A stretch of 14,684 bases of DNA from Gammaproteobacteria bacterium (GCA_020630145.1 JAHDBX010000004.1:1-14684); one strand, 5' to 3'. Numbered from the stretch's first letter, positions 1-8,904 are shown. Made by a program: numbers and translations. The notes: generated by a model not told the origin, from the letters alone.

Positions 1-3000
1 CGGTAAAAGGATTGTTGGGGTCAATCACATAACGCAAACCATATGCAGAGAAACTGTCAAATAAAGTCATCGCATTAACCAAGCTTTCGCTTAGCGGCCC
101 CCTTTCAGGTTTGTACTCATTTAATGCGCGCCGTGTAAAATCACGTAAGCTATCATCTTTAGGCGTAACAAATGAACCAATCATATTAGGGTTATTCCAA
201 ACAATGGCATTCTTGCCATAAACGGTCATGGGCTGAGTAACATTAATAGACCCTTTTTGACCATCACGGAAAAAATTCGCTCTAATTTCTATTTGAACAC
301 CTGTGTCTTCATCAATAGTAAGCATTTTATTATTAAATGTTGCATATAGCGGCACATCAATACTGCTATTAGCCGCCAGTGACTCTATGGTTTTCTTGCT
401 TGGAAAATCCATATAGCCGTTCACGCTCAACTCAACTTCCAAATTAGCATACTCAACGCCACTTACGTTTTTTAGCTCTACAGTCCCAACGGGCTCATTT
501 ATATATTGCTTATAAGCTGCTGAAAAGACATTGTTAATACGTAAATTTTGCAGTACTAGCTGTGGAGCACCATTATCAAATGCTAAAGATGCTTTCTTTG
601 CTGCAATGGTTTGATCCAAAGCTGTTTTATTTGCTGTTGATGCATCCAATTTAATCGCTTTTTGATAAGACTTAATTGCCTGATCATAATTACGTTGCTG
701 CACATATAACTCACCTAAAGATACATGTGGCAACGCTGACTGTGCATTCACCACAGCGGCTTTTTCATAAGCTGCTTGCGCTTCAGGGAACAAGTTATTA
801 TCAAAATACAGCTCGCCTAAGCTTTGGTAGTTTTCAAATTTATCAGGCGCTAAAATAATAGCTTGCTGCAGAAATTCAATCGCCTCGCCCGTTTTGCCCC
901 GCTTTCTTGCTACCTGTGCTGTTAACTCATAAGCGCCAACATTCTCTTTATCAAGCTCTATAGCTGCCTTACCCGCGTTAAGAGCCTGCACAAGCTTATT
1001 ATCACCAAACAACGCACGTGTTAGCCCTAGCTGTGCATCATAGTCACTAGCGTTTAGTTTTACTGCCGTTTGCAACCAAGTTACTGCTTCACTGTAGTTT
1101 TCTTCTTTAACCAAGAACAAACCAAACTTTTTTGTAGCCAAGAACGAAGCAGGATCGGCTTCAACGGCGCTTTGTAATGCTTTCTTAGATTTGTCAGCAT
1201 TGCCCATTCTCGCATGCACATCAGCCAATAAGACCCAAGCATCAACATTGGCCTTATCTGCACGAGTCGCTTTGCTGAGTGACAATATAGCCGCACCGTC
1301 CTGACCATCATTTGCAGATAACAAGCCAAGCAGGTAATTACCTGTTGATGCCGTTGTTTTATTGCCAGCTAACTTAATCGCTATATTTTTTGTTAGCTCA
1401 CGATCATCGAGTAACAAAGATGTACGTGCCAAGCCCAATTGAGCAGCTGTATTATTTGCATCTAGATCAAGCGCTCGCTGGTACTTGGCTTTTGCGAGCT
1501 CATACTTGTTTAAATTAAATAAAATATCACCGCTTTTAACCCATACAACTTTGTCACTTGGATCAATAGCCGTTGTTTTGTCCAACTGAATAATGCCTTG
1601 ATCAACAGCCCCAACTTGAGCATAGGCTTCTGCCAACAACAAATTACCTTCTGCATGTTTTGGCTTTTGAGCCAATAAAGCTTCTAAGCACTCGACGGCC
1701 CCAATAGAGTCGCCCATTTTAAGGCTTAAACGACCACAGTTTAACTGCGCATCCGTATCATCAGATGCCTGCATTAGCTGGTTAACTAAAAACATCGCCT
1801 CCGGGTAATCTTTGTTCTTATATAAAGCATCGATTTGAAGATTTAAGCCTTCAACTTGATAGTCAGGCAAACGAGACAGCTGACCATAAAATTGCGCTGC
1901 TGCTGAATACTTCTCTAGGCCAGAATAATTCAAGCCTAAATAACGTAAAGCATTAGCATTATCTGGATTACTTTCAACAAGCTGCTGTAAAATTTCAATA
2001 CTCTGCTCATATTTTCTTTCCTTATATAATAAGTAAGCATCCTGAAAACTGTTCTTTTGAGCAAATGACTTCGGACCATCAACACCAAAGCCACTTGTTG
2101 CCACAAGCTTATAAAATTTGTCACCTTGGCCAGGTTCATGCGCTAATGTAATTGCACTATCTTGTGTTTCTACAAGGAATTTATATTCACCTGCCTCATC
2201 GGATGACGCATAAACCTTGTATTTCTGTACATAGTTCGCCGATGATTTTTGCCATGTCAGGCGTGTCTCTTCAACACCACCAATAACACTTAAATCAGTA
2301 ACGGGTAGAGGCACTTGCAAATAGTTATAATCCAGCACACCTACAGCATCTTTTTTGTTTTTGCTAAAAATAGATGAGCCGCCAATATTAAAAACACTGA
2401 TCAGTGTTTTATCTGATGGAGAAACGGAAATAGACTTAGCGCCATACATCGCATAGCGATTATTTTTTGATGTTGAGCCCATTTGGAATATTTTATTCTG
2501 GCCGCTATACACCATAACGGTTGCAGGATTAGCACTTGTTTTAGCTAAAATATAAAGGTTATTGTCACGATCAAACATCATATCAACGAAGTTTTCAAAA
2601 TAAGCAGGAGATGGCTTATTGACCCCTAGTGCATATATTTGTTCGTCTTCATTATTTAGCACGAGTACTTTGCCTTTATTTCTATCTGCAACATAGAGGT
2701 ACTCATTGCCATCAACAGCGACGGCAACAGGGTTAGGAAAGATGGGTTTATTATCTGCACCATTTGTAATGCTGCGTAAGTGCACACCATTAATTGAAAA
2801 TATTTGCACACGCTTATTTTCGTATTCAGGTATATAAATTTTACGGTTTTGCAAAGCAACATCGATTGCCCCGGCTAACTCTCCATCTTTTTTGCCATAC
2901 TTACCAAACAGGGTTAGTTGCTTACCACTTTTAACGTCATATACACCAACAACATTTGAACCTAAAACAACAATGTGGTCATCATTATAAGCAGCTTGCT

Positions 3001-4174
3001 TAGCACCTTTTACAGGCTTATCAAAAACGGTTAACTCTACATTACCATCACGAGACAAACGTTTTACTACACCCGTTTTACTATCTAAACACAAAATATC
3101 CAAGTTAAATAGTCTATAGGCATTAGTGCACGCCACATTCTGAAACTTAACATCACCAACATTGGGTAGCCATTCTCGTTTTAGCTCATCATTCAAATTT
3201 AACTGCAATTTATAGACATCAACTTTTGCATTTTTCGCATCAACAACCGCTAATTGAGAGTCATCACTGGCATTGATAGCCGTAATATTACGGTACTGGC
3301 CCGGCCCCTTACCTTGACTGCCAAAGCTATTAAAAACCTTTCCTCTAAACCAATCAAAATGAAAAATTTTGCCCGAGGTATTATCAGCTACAAATAAATT
3401 GCCCATCGCGTCAGCTGTTATAGCGCCAACCTTCACTTTGTCGACACCTAAAATTTGAGCTAATGACTTTGCATCATAGCGAGCCAGCAATTCACCTGTA
3501 TAAGCATAAATTGCGATAACGGAATCTTTGCCTAATGTATAAATTCGCTCACGGTCGTCAACAGATACTTGCAGTGCAGTATTAAGGTTTGCGCTCTTAG
3601 ATTGATCCTTACTATCGTCACTGACGTTTTCATTACCAATGTTATATAAAAAAGCACCATTGGGGCTAAAAACAGAAATAGTTTTTCTATTAGCTATATA
3701 AACTCTGTTATTAATAGAGACATCTAACTGCCCAGGCTTGCTTAACATACCTGCATTGGCGCCTTTTTCTCCAAAAAGGGGCGTCAACTCCTCGTTATTT
3801 AATCGGTAACGTGCAACAACATGGTTACCCGAATTAATTAACAATAGGTCATTATTCCCATCTAAAGCTAAACCCGTTAAGGTTTTTGATGTAAATGTAG
3901 CACCACTTTCTTTTGAACCAACAATTGCTTTTGCTTGAATACTGCCATCAGCAAGGTCCATGTCAATCAAATTACCACTTTTACTATCGACAGCGTAAAT
4001 ATGCCCACTGTCGCTTACAACTAAATCCTTAATGCTTTTAAAATTAACGGAACCTTGCTTCGCTTCAAAAGTCTTAATCAATTCAATATCAAGCGCATAT
4101 GCATGCACAACAAAAAACTGTATAAAAAGGCTCGTTGCAATTTTGCAACATATCTGTGACTTGGATTTATGCAT
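1..4174 (-). CDS. Large exported NHL-propeller / FN3 / TPR protein with a C-terminal transglutaminase-like region (partial, C-terminus beyond left edge)
   Basis: I read this frame by reverse complement: it is open from ATG at 4174 to the window edge, 1391 codons without a stop. Residues 1-27 are a signal peptide (basic start, hydrophobic core, AYA then LD), so the protein is exported. About residues 38-615 are beta-propeller with NHL-like signatures such as FGEKG, FGSQGKGPGQY and FGKYGKKDGEL, each followed by an IY(V/I)-type strand. About 620-705 resemble a fibronectin-III domain (LTWQKS, YKVYASS). About 709-1180 are roughly 13 TPR units (for example YDQAIKSYQKAIKLD). About 1205-1300 look like a beta-sandwich. 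The last visible stretch (GSFVTPKD, then YGLRYVIDPNNPF) resembles the lead-in to transglutaminase-like domains of the GDCDD type, so the catalytic part would lie outside the window. An AGGGG lies 10 nt before the ATG. It is divergent from the MoxR operon. The domain order is read from sequence; the function is unknown. Confidence 0.85.
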   Translation of the reverse strand, partial: MHKSKSQICCKIATSLFIQFFVVHAYALDIELIKTFEAKQGSVNFKSIKDLVVSDSGHIYAVDSKSGNLIDMDLADGSIQAKAIVGSKESGATFTSKTLTGLALDGNNDLLLINSGNHVVARYRLNNEELTPLFGEKGANAGMLSKPGQLDVSINNRVYIANRKTISVFSPNGAFLYNIGNENVSDDSKDQSKSANLNTALQVSVDDRERIYTLGKDSVIAIYAYTGELLARYDAKSLAQILGVDKVKVGAITADAMGNLFVADNTSGKIFHFDWFRGKVFNSFGSQGKGPGQYRNITAINASDDSQLAVVDAKNAKVDVYKLQLNLNDELKREWLPNVGDVKFQNVACTNAYRLFNLDILCLDSKTGVVKRLSRDGNVELTVFDKPVKGAKQAAYNDDHIVVLGSNVVGVYDVKSGKQLTLFGKYGKKDGELAGAIDVALQNRKIYIPEYENKRVQIFSINGVHLRSITNGADNKPIFPNPVAVAVDGNEYLYVADRNKGKVLVLNNEDEQIYALGVNKPSPAYFENFVDMMFDRDNNLYILAKTSANPATVMVYSGQNKIFQMGSTSKNNRYAMYGAKSISVSPSDKTLISVFNIGGSSIFSKNKKDAVGVLDYNYLQVPLPVTDLSVIGGVEETRLTWQKSSANYVQKYKVYASSDEAGEYKFLVETQDSAITLAHEPGQGDKFYKLVATSGFGVDGPKSFAQKNSFQDAYLLYKERKYEQSIEILQQLVESNPDNANALRYLGLNYSGLEKYSAAAQFYGQLSRLPDYQVEGLNLQIDALYKNKDYPEAMFLVNQLMQASDDTDAQLNCGRLSLKMGDSIGAVECLEALLAQKPKHAEGNLLLAEAYAQVGAVDQGIIQLDKTTAIDPSDKVVWVKSGDILFNLNKYELAKAKYQRALDLDANNTAAQLGLARTSLLLDDRELTKNIAIKLAGNKTTASTGNYLLGLLSANDGQDGAAILSLSKATRADKANVDAWVLLADVHARMGNADKSKKALQSAVEADPASFLATKKFGLFLVKEENYSEAVTWLQTAVKLNASDYDAQLGLTRALFGDNKLVQALNAGKAAIELDKENVGAYELTAQVARKRGKTGEAIEFLQQAIILAPDKFENYQSLGELYFDNNLFPEAQAAYEKAAVVNAQSALPHVSLGELYVQQRNYDQAIKSYQKAIKLDASTANKTALDQTIAAKKASLAFDNGAPQLVLQNLRINNVFSAAYKQYINEPVGTVELKNVSGVEYANLEVELSVNGYMDFPSKKTIESLAANSSIDVPLYATFNNKMLTIDEDTGVQIEIRANFFRDGQKGSINVTQPMTVYGKNAIVWNNPNMIGSFVTPKDDSLRDFTRRALNEYKPERGPLSESLVNAMTLFDSFSAYGLRYVIDPNNPFT

Positions 4175-4234
4175 ACTTAAATGACCCCTAAAACCTGATA
4201 GACTTTATCCGATATAACTAAAACAAATCTGATT

Positions 4235-4264
4235 ATTATGTTAACTTACTTGAGTTTAGCGCAA
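4235..4264 (-). promoter_or_regulatory. Possible sigma70-like promoter for the large NHL/TPR gene
   Basis: On the minus strand TTGCGC (4264-4259) and CATAAT (4240-4235) are separated by 18 nt. The -10 matches the consensus at five of six positions but the -35 is weak. The start codon is about 60 nt downstream. No equally good promoter stands out for the divergent MoxR operon in the same 166-bp gap; weak boxes such as TTGAGT (4250-4255) with AATATG (4274-4279) are possible. Confidence 0.3.
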
Positions 4265-4340
4265 GTTCAAGCCAATATGCACTGATTTGTGAACTGCATG
4301 ACAAAAAAACACTCTATTAATACTAACGATTATAAAAATT

Positions 4341-5270
4341 ATGCGAAATTCTGAACTTCATCAAAAAATAAACGCGACCATCAATGAAATATCGACCGTT
4401 TTGCTCGGTAAAAAAGCCCAAATTAAACTGGCTATAAGTTGCCTATCGGCAAATGGCCATCTTTTAATTGAAGACTATCCCGGTGTTGGGAAAACAACCC
4501 TTGCTGAAGCCATCTCAAAAGTACTCGGACTAGACTACAACCGCATACAATGTACCAATGACATGATGCCTAGCGACATTATTGGCGTATCGATACTAAA
4601 TCAAAAAAGTAGCGAACTTATTTTTAACCAAGGTCCAATATTTTCTAACCTATTACTCGCAGATGAAATAAACCGAAGCACACCGAAAACACAAAGTGCA
4701 TTACTAGAAGCCATGGAGGAAAGGCAAGTAACTACTGAAGGTAAAACACATACTTTAGAAGCACCTTTTTTCGTTATTGCAACACAAAACCCCTTAGAAC
4801 AATCCGGTACATTTCCTTTGCCTGAATCACAACTAGATCGATTTTTAATGCGCATTTCACTGGGTTACCCCGACACAAAATCTGAAACCGACTTATTAAA
4901 CGGAGTCGGTAGCCGCACCAAAGTTGAGCAACTTAAGCAAACACTTTCAAAACAAGACCTTATGGCAATTCAAAGCGCCATACAAACTGTCAAGGTAAAC
5001 GACAAAATTGTTCAATACTTATTACAAATTTTGCAAAGTAGCCGTAATAATGGTCATTTTAAAACGGGCTTATCACCACGTGCAGGTATTGCACTTAAAC
5101 AGGCTGCTCAAGCTTGGGCGTTTATGGAAGCAAGAGACTATGTCGTACCACAAGATATTATTGCTGTTGTTGAAGCTGTATGTTGCCACCGCTTAGTGAG
5201 TAATGACTTTAGCTTTGTCAGCGGAGATTACTTACAAGACAATTTAATTAAACAAATTTCTATTGATTAA
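4341..5270 (+). CDS. MoxR family AAA+ ATPase
   Basis: A 309-residue AAA+ ATPase of the MoxR family, proposed to act as a chaperone that matures or remodels partner proteins at the inner membrane. Visible motifs are Walker A (YPGVGKTT, residues 46-53), Walker B (LLLADEI, 104-110), sensor 1 (TQN, 148-150), the LDRF arginine-finger region (165-168) and sensor 2 (GLSPRAG, 243-249). The length is usual for the family. The ATG has no clear Shine-Dalgarno; the leader just before it is only A/T-rich. The gene ends 2 bp before the DUF58 gene and heads a three-gene operon with DUF58 and TgpA, a partnership common in gammaproteobacteria. MoxR subfamilies are hard to separate by eye, so no gene symbol is given. 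Confidence 0.95.
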   Translation: MRNSELHQKINATINEISTVLLGKKAQIKLAISCLSANGHLLIEDYPGVGKTTLAEAISKVLGLDYNRIQCTNDMMPSDIIGVSILNQKSSELIFNQGPIFSNLLLADEINRSTPKTQSALLEAMEERQVTTEGKTHTLEAPFFVIATQNPLEQSGTFPLPESQLDRFLMRISLGYPDTKSETDLLNGVGSRTKVEQLKQTLSKQDLMAIQSAIQTVKVNDKIVQYLLQILQSSRNNGHFKTGLSPRAGIALKQAAQAWAFMEARDYVVPQDIIAVVEAVCCHRLVSNDFSFVSGDYLQDNLIKQISID

Positions 5271-5272
5271 AT

Positions 5273-6244
5273 ATGTCAATTAATCCTGTTAAACCTATAA
5301 AAACATTGTTTCAAAAGCGTTTTGACAAGTGGATAGACAAACGTATCCCCTTACAGACTGAGCAATTAAAATTAAGTAGGAAGTCTATTTATATTTTACC
5401 CACAAAATTTGGGTTTTTATTCGGTTTAATTTTAGTTGCCATGCTCGTAGGCTCCATTAATTATGAAATTAATATGGGTTTTTTGCTTACCTTTTTATTC
5501 AGTGCCATTTTTTTTATTGGCATGCTACAAAGCTATAAAAATTTCAACACAGTCACTTTAGCACCTCAACCTATTAAACCCGTGTTCGCTAGCGAAAACG
5601 TCACCGTTAACTTCCTATCCTTATCAAAACATATTACGTTTAATACAGCTATACAAATAGAAAAACAGCAGGCATACCATAATTTAAATGAGAAGTCGCT
5701 TGTACCAATAACAATTAAAGGTTACAAACGCGGCATCTACAGAATCAATAAAATTAAGTTATTTAGTATTTATCCTATGGGGCATTTCTATGTGTGGTCT
5801 TGGTTTAAAACCGATTTAGAAATCATTGTGTACCCACAACCTAAAGCTATCAGCAATACTGAGCAAATTAGCAAAACCAATAAAGTGGGTGAAAATAGCT
5901 CACAACGAAAAGGTAGCGATGAGTTATATAGTTATAAACACTATCAAGCCGGCGACCCAATTCAACGCATCGCATGGAAAAAGACTGCTCAGACCGGGAA
6001 ATTACATAGCAAAGAGATGTCTAAACTCATTAGTGATGATTATTATATTGATTGGCATCAATTTTCTCATTTAGCTACCGAAGAACGTTTATCACTAATG
6101 TGCCATTTAGTATTAGATGCACATAATAGAAATGAAATGTACGGTTTAATACTACCCGACGTTGAGATAAACCCTGAACACAGCGAACAACATAAACATG
6201 CATGCTTAAAAGAGCTTGCTTCATTTGGTGACTATGAAGACTAA
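5273..6244 (+). CDS. DUF58 domain membrane protein, partner of MoxR and TgpA
   Basis: A 323-residue inner-membrane protein with two hydrophobic segments near the N-terminus (about residues 44-62 and 68-86) followed by a soluble region. The DUF58 signature is clear at about 219-250: YSYKHYQAGDPIQRIAWK followed by TGKLHSKEM. After it the sequence has YIDWHQF where vWA-like relatives carry a DxSxS metal site. A DW motif here is, to my knowledge, usual for the DUF58 proteins that sit beside TgpA, so this is not a broken copy. The ATG lies 2 bp after the moxR stop, implying translational coupling. The last 11 bp overlap the start of the transglutaminase gene. The role is inferred from context: a client or partner of the MoxR ATPase in an envelope pathway. 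The biochemical function of the family is unsettled. Confidence 0.92.
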   Translation: MSINPVKPIKTLFQKRFDKWIDKRIPLQTEQLKLSRKSIYILPTKFGFLFGLILVAMLVGSINYEINMGFLLTFLFSAIFFIGMLQSYKNFNTVTLAPQPIKPVFASENVTVNFLSLSKHITFNTAIQIEKQQAYHNLNEKSLVPITIKGYKRGIYRINKIKLFSIYPMGHFYVWSWFKTDLEIIVYPQPKAISNTEQISKTNKVGENSSQRKGSDELYSYKHYQAGDPIQRIAWKKTAQTGKLHSKEMSKLISDDYYIDWHQFSHLATEERLSLMCHLVLDAHNRNEMYGLILPDVEINPEHSEQHKHACLKELASFGDYED

Positions 6245-8207
6245 GGTTATTAATACACACGCGTTTTATTACCTATTCGCCTCATTGGTGTTTGTTTGCT
6301 TGCCACACCTTAACCACCTACCTTTATGGTCTTTAGCATTTATAGGCACAACTATTGTCATTAAATTGCGTGCTATTTATATAGAAAAGCTGACTATCCC
6401 AAAATGGATAGTAGTACTCATGACCATTGGTGCAGTTAGCGGCATTTTACTCGAATACTCGCAATTGTTTGGCCGCAATGCGGGCATTACTTTATTAGTG
6501 GTCATGTTATTTTTAAAGTTACTTGAAACGCAAACGTATCGTGACGGCATGCTATTAGCATGCATGATGTGTTTTTTAGTCATCACCAACTTTTTGTTTG
6601 AGCAGCGCATATTGATGGCAGCCTATCTATTTATTGGTGTAATAGCTATTACGCATTCATTTATTAAACTTAATGAATTACCAAACACAAACACGAAAAA
6701 ACTTGAGTGGCCCGTTTACGCCACTAAAATCACCCTCTTCGCATTACCTGTAATGGTCATATTTTTTATTGTTTTCCCACGTATACCCGGCCCTTTATGG
6801 AAATTACCAATAGACCATAAAGCAGCAAGATCTGGCCTTAGCGAAACCATGAGATTTGGCAGTATTGGCTACCTCGCTCTATCCAATGAACCGGCTTTCA
6901 GAGTTGAATTTAAAGGCGAAAGACCTAAACAAAACGAGCTATATTGGCGCGGCATTATTATGGAAGAGTTTGACGGCGATATCTGGTCTGAAAATAAAGC
7001 GAATGTACCCGCACCCAACTACATAACAAGCGGCCCTAGCTACGAATACACTATAACTTTAGAACCACATAATAAAAAATGGCTATTTGCATTAGACTTG
7101 CCTACCAACACATCAACATTAGCAGGTAGTCAATTCAACCATCGCTACCAGTTAACCAATACGGAAGATATCGAGAAGCTAAAACGCTATTCACTGACAT
7201 CACAAACGAATTATATTATTGATAGAGAGTTAAGTGATGTTAGCCGAATAAGAAACACGCGTATACCTATAAACAGCAACCCTCGCGCCGTGGCCTTTGC
7301 TAAAGAGCTACGCAGCACATCTAAAAATGATCTAGAGATCATTCAGAAAGTGCTCACTCACTTTAGGCAAGAAGAATTTTATTATTCTTTACGTCCGCCT
7401 CAACTAGTTGGTGACAAGATAGACGAGTTCCTATTTTCATCTCGCAAAGGTTTCTGCGAACATTACGCTGGCAGCTTTGTCTTCTTAATGCGTGCGGCAG
7501 GCATACCAGCCAGAGTTGTAGCAGGCTATCAAGGCGGCGAACAAAATGCCTTGTCTGATTATATGATAGTAAAACAAGCCGACGCACACGCTTGGGCTGA
7601 AGTCTGGCTTCCCAGCGTTGGCTGGCGCAGAGTTGACCCGACTGCCATTATTTCACCGAGCCGCATTGAAGGCAATGTAGATGAAGCATTAGACAATTCG
7701 GAAAACCCTCGCTTTACGCTCGCATACAACAACCCTGCTTTAAAAAGCATGCGACTATTAATCGACTCTATGAATCATAACTGGAATCAGTGGGTAATTT
7801 CTTATGATCGCAAGAAACAAGACCAATTGTTTAAAAAAATAGGTTTAAAATATAATGCATCTAATGCTGTCACTGCATTAACCATATTTATATCATTACT
7901 TTTTTTAATATTTTATTATTTTACAGTCAATAAAAAAGATAAAAAAAATATTTCTGAAAAGCACCAAAAGCTCTACGAGAAATTTACCCTATTATTCGCC
8001 AACCAGGCCATTGTTAAAGTTGAACATGAAAATGCCATACAATTTAGTGCGCGCGCATCTGAAAAATTTCCTTATTTGAAAAACCAAATAGCTACGATTA
8101 CCGAGCAATACAATATGCTTGAGTATGCAAATAAAGACCAACATAAACTGCTCGACAAACTTAAAAATAACATTGATAAGCTTGAAACAGTCCTAGAAAA
8201 AAAATAG
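6234..8207 (+). CDS. tgpA: TgpA-type transmembrane transglutaminase-like protein (DUF3488/DUF4129)
   Basis: A 657-residue membrane protein resembling Pseudomonas aeruginosa TgpA, an inner-membrane protein with a periplasmic transglutaminase domain. About seven hydrophobic segments lie in residues 9-184. The transglutaminase core follows, with catalytic Cys408 (KGFCEHYAGS), His452 (ADAHAWAEVW) and Asp468 (WRRVDPT), close to the spacing in TgpA. A last membrane segment at about 545-565 leads to a charged, coiled-coil-like cytosolic tail (DUF4129 region). I chose ATG 6234, preceded by GGTGA, over an in-frame TTG at 6216 that has no ribosome binding site. The gene overlaps the DUF58 gene by 11 bp and is the last gene of the MoxR operon. 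The substrate is unknown; the family could act on envelope proteins or peptides. Confidence 0.93.
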   Translation: MKTKVINTHAFYYLFASLVFVCLPHLNHLPLWSLAFIGTTIVIKLRAIYIEKLTIPKWIVVLMTIGAVSGILLEYSQLFGRNAGITLLVVMLFLKLLETQTYRDGMLLACMMCFLVITNFLFEQRILMAAYLFIGVIAITHSFIKLNELPNTNTKKLEWPVYATKITLFALPVMVIFFIVFPRIPGPLWKLPIDHKAARSGLSETMRFGSIGYLALSNEPAFRVEFKGERPKQNELYWRGIIMEEFDGDIWSENKANVPAPNYITSGPSYEYTITLEPHNKKWLFALDLPTNTSTLAGSQFNHRYQLTNTEDIEKLKRYSLTSQTNYIIDRELSDVSRIRNTRIPINSNPRAVAFAKELRSTSKNDLEIIQKVLTHFRQEEFYYSLRPPQLVGDKIDEFLFSSRKGFCEHYAGSFVFLMRAAGIPARVVAGYQGGEQNALSDYMIVKQADAHAWAEVWLPSVGWRRVDPTAIISPSRIEGNVDEALDNSENPRFTLAYNNPALKSMRLLIDSMNHNWNQWVISYDRKKQDQLFKKIGLKYNASNAVTALTIFISLLFLIFYYFTVNKKDKKNISEKHQKLYEKFTLLFANQAIVKVEHENAIQFSARASEKFPYLKNQIATITEQYNMLEYANKDQHKLLDKLKNNIDKLETVLEKK

Positions 8208-8222
8208 CCTTAAGCCGCTATT
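8197..8222 (-). terminator. Rho-independent terminator of the 8241-8840 gene
   Basis: On the minus strand a 6-bp stem AATAGC / GCTATT (8222-8217 and 8208-8203) with an 8-nt loop runs into eight T residues (8204-8197). The T run exists only for minus-strand transcription, so it should terminate the unrecognised gene at 8241-8840. It overlaps the 3' end of the convergent tgpA gene. The stem is short and AT-rich, so strength is probably moderate. Confidence 0.55.
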
Positions 8223-8240
8223 AAAACTTCATCAGGTGCA

Positions 8241-8840
8241 TTAGCTTGCCTGTTTATCAGCAATACTATTTAATATAACGCCTATTAAAAACGCGGTTGT
8301 TTTCACAACTTGTATAACTTGTTGCTGCCGCGCAGGACTTCTACACTCCTCAATCAGTTTCGCCCTTATTCTTTGACTATTACATCCAACACGTTTATGT
8401 GCATTGGACGGTAGTTTAATTTGATACTTACTGTCACATAGCGATATTTTCAAAGCGGGTAACAGGTTAAGGAAAAAACCATATGACTCAGATAAAGCGT
8501 AGCGATACGCTAATTTATTTACAACATCATCAGTTAATACAGAATGTAAATAGCCACACAAAGCTAACATTGCTGGTGACGGCTCACTGAGTAAAGCAGA
8601 ACGACCAGGCGGCAAACCTAAATGTAATAAGGTTCGATCCGTATCGTTTTTAACGGTCAGCCCATTATCATATTTCTGTGCTTGCTCAAAAAGCATAAAA
8701 TGATAAGCATCAGACAGCAACTCATCATACATTACTTGTTTAATACTACCTGAATCTAATGATGCACAAAAAGAACCCTGCTTAATCTTGCTCCATGCGA
8801 TTAAAATTTCGTGGTCCATCTGTTTAATAAAAGCATACAT
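8241..8840 (-). CDS. Unrecognised 199-residue helical protein, possibly a degenerate heme-oxygenase-like fold
   Basis: I do not recognise this gene with confidence. ATG 8840 is preferred over an in-frame ATG at 8858 because a near-perfect AGGAGGT lies 7 nt before 8840, inside the longer reading. The 199-residue product has no signal peptide and no convincing membrane span. It appears mostly alpha-helical. The order of segments (LLSDAYHFMLFE, then SPAMLALCGYL, then YRYALSESYG, then NAHKRVGCNS followed by a long helix) faintly resembles TenA/heme-oxygenase-like proteins such as the iron-containing redox enzyme family. However, the HxxxDxxH-type metal ligands are not intact at NAHKRVGCNS. Five cysteines are scattered through it. 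It lies 66 bp downstream of the DUF1249 gene on the same strand, with its own likely promoter and terminator. The gene itself is well supported; the fold is a guess. Confidence 0.8.
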   Translation of the reverse strand: MYAFIKQMDHEILIAWSKIKQGSFCASLDSGSIKQVMYDELLSDAYHFMLFEQAQKYDNGLTVKNDTDRTLLHLGLPPGRSALLSEPSPAMLALCGYLHSVLTDDVVNKLAYRYALSESYGFFLNLLPALKISLCDSKYQIKLPSNAHKRVGCNSQRIRAKLIEECRSPARQQQVIQVVKTTAFLIGVILNSIADKQAS

Positions 8841-8846
8841 ACGAAT

Positions 8847-8853
8847 ACCTCCT
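8847..8853 (-). promoter_or_regulatory. Strong Shine-Dalgarno AGGAGGT deciding the start at 8840
   Basis: This is the best ribosome binding site in the window, 7 nt before ATG 8840. It lies within the reading that would start at ATG 8858, which argues against that longer start and suggests the small protein is translated efficiently. Confidence 0.8.
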
Positions 8854-8876
8854 TGCATCGCACAATGTATCTATTA

Positions 8877-8904
8877 ATTATAGACGCTTATATCAGTAAA
8901 ACAC
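8877..8904 (-). promoter_or_regulatory. Probable promoter of the 8241-8840 gene
   Basis: On the minus strand a perfect TATAAT (8882-8877) is preceded by GTGTTT (8904-8899) at 16 nt spacing. The -35 is poor. Transcription would start near 8870, giving a leader of about 30 nt that contains the AGGAGGT site. It lies in the 66-bp gap after the DUF1249 gene, so the downstream gene could be expressed independently of it. Confidence 0.4.

Noticed and set aside
676..858. Short open frame on the plus strand (60 codons), and several similar ones on the minus strand within 1081-2862
   Set aside because: All lie inside the continuous 1391-codon minus-strand frame with its recognisable propeller, FN3 and TPR repeats; they have no family resemblance or ribosome binding site of their own.
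4134..4149. Palindrome GTTGCAA-TT-TTGCAAC near the start of the large gene
   Set aside because: Seven-base arms are expected by chance in a window this size, and it lies in the signal-peptide coding region; no supporting promoter element was seen.
6216..6233. TTG start for the TgpA gene, six codons upstream of ATG
   Set aside because: It is a rare start with no Shine-Dalgarno; ATG 6234 has GGTGA upstream and gives catalytic residue positions close to those of TgpA.
8841..8858. ATG at 8858 as the start of the unrecognised protein
   Set aside because: The near-perfect AGGAGGT lies inside this extension and is ideally spaced for ATG 8840.
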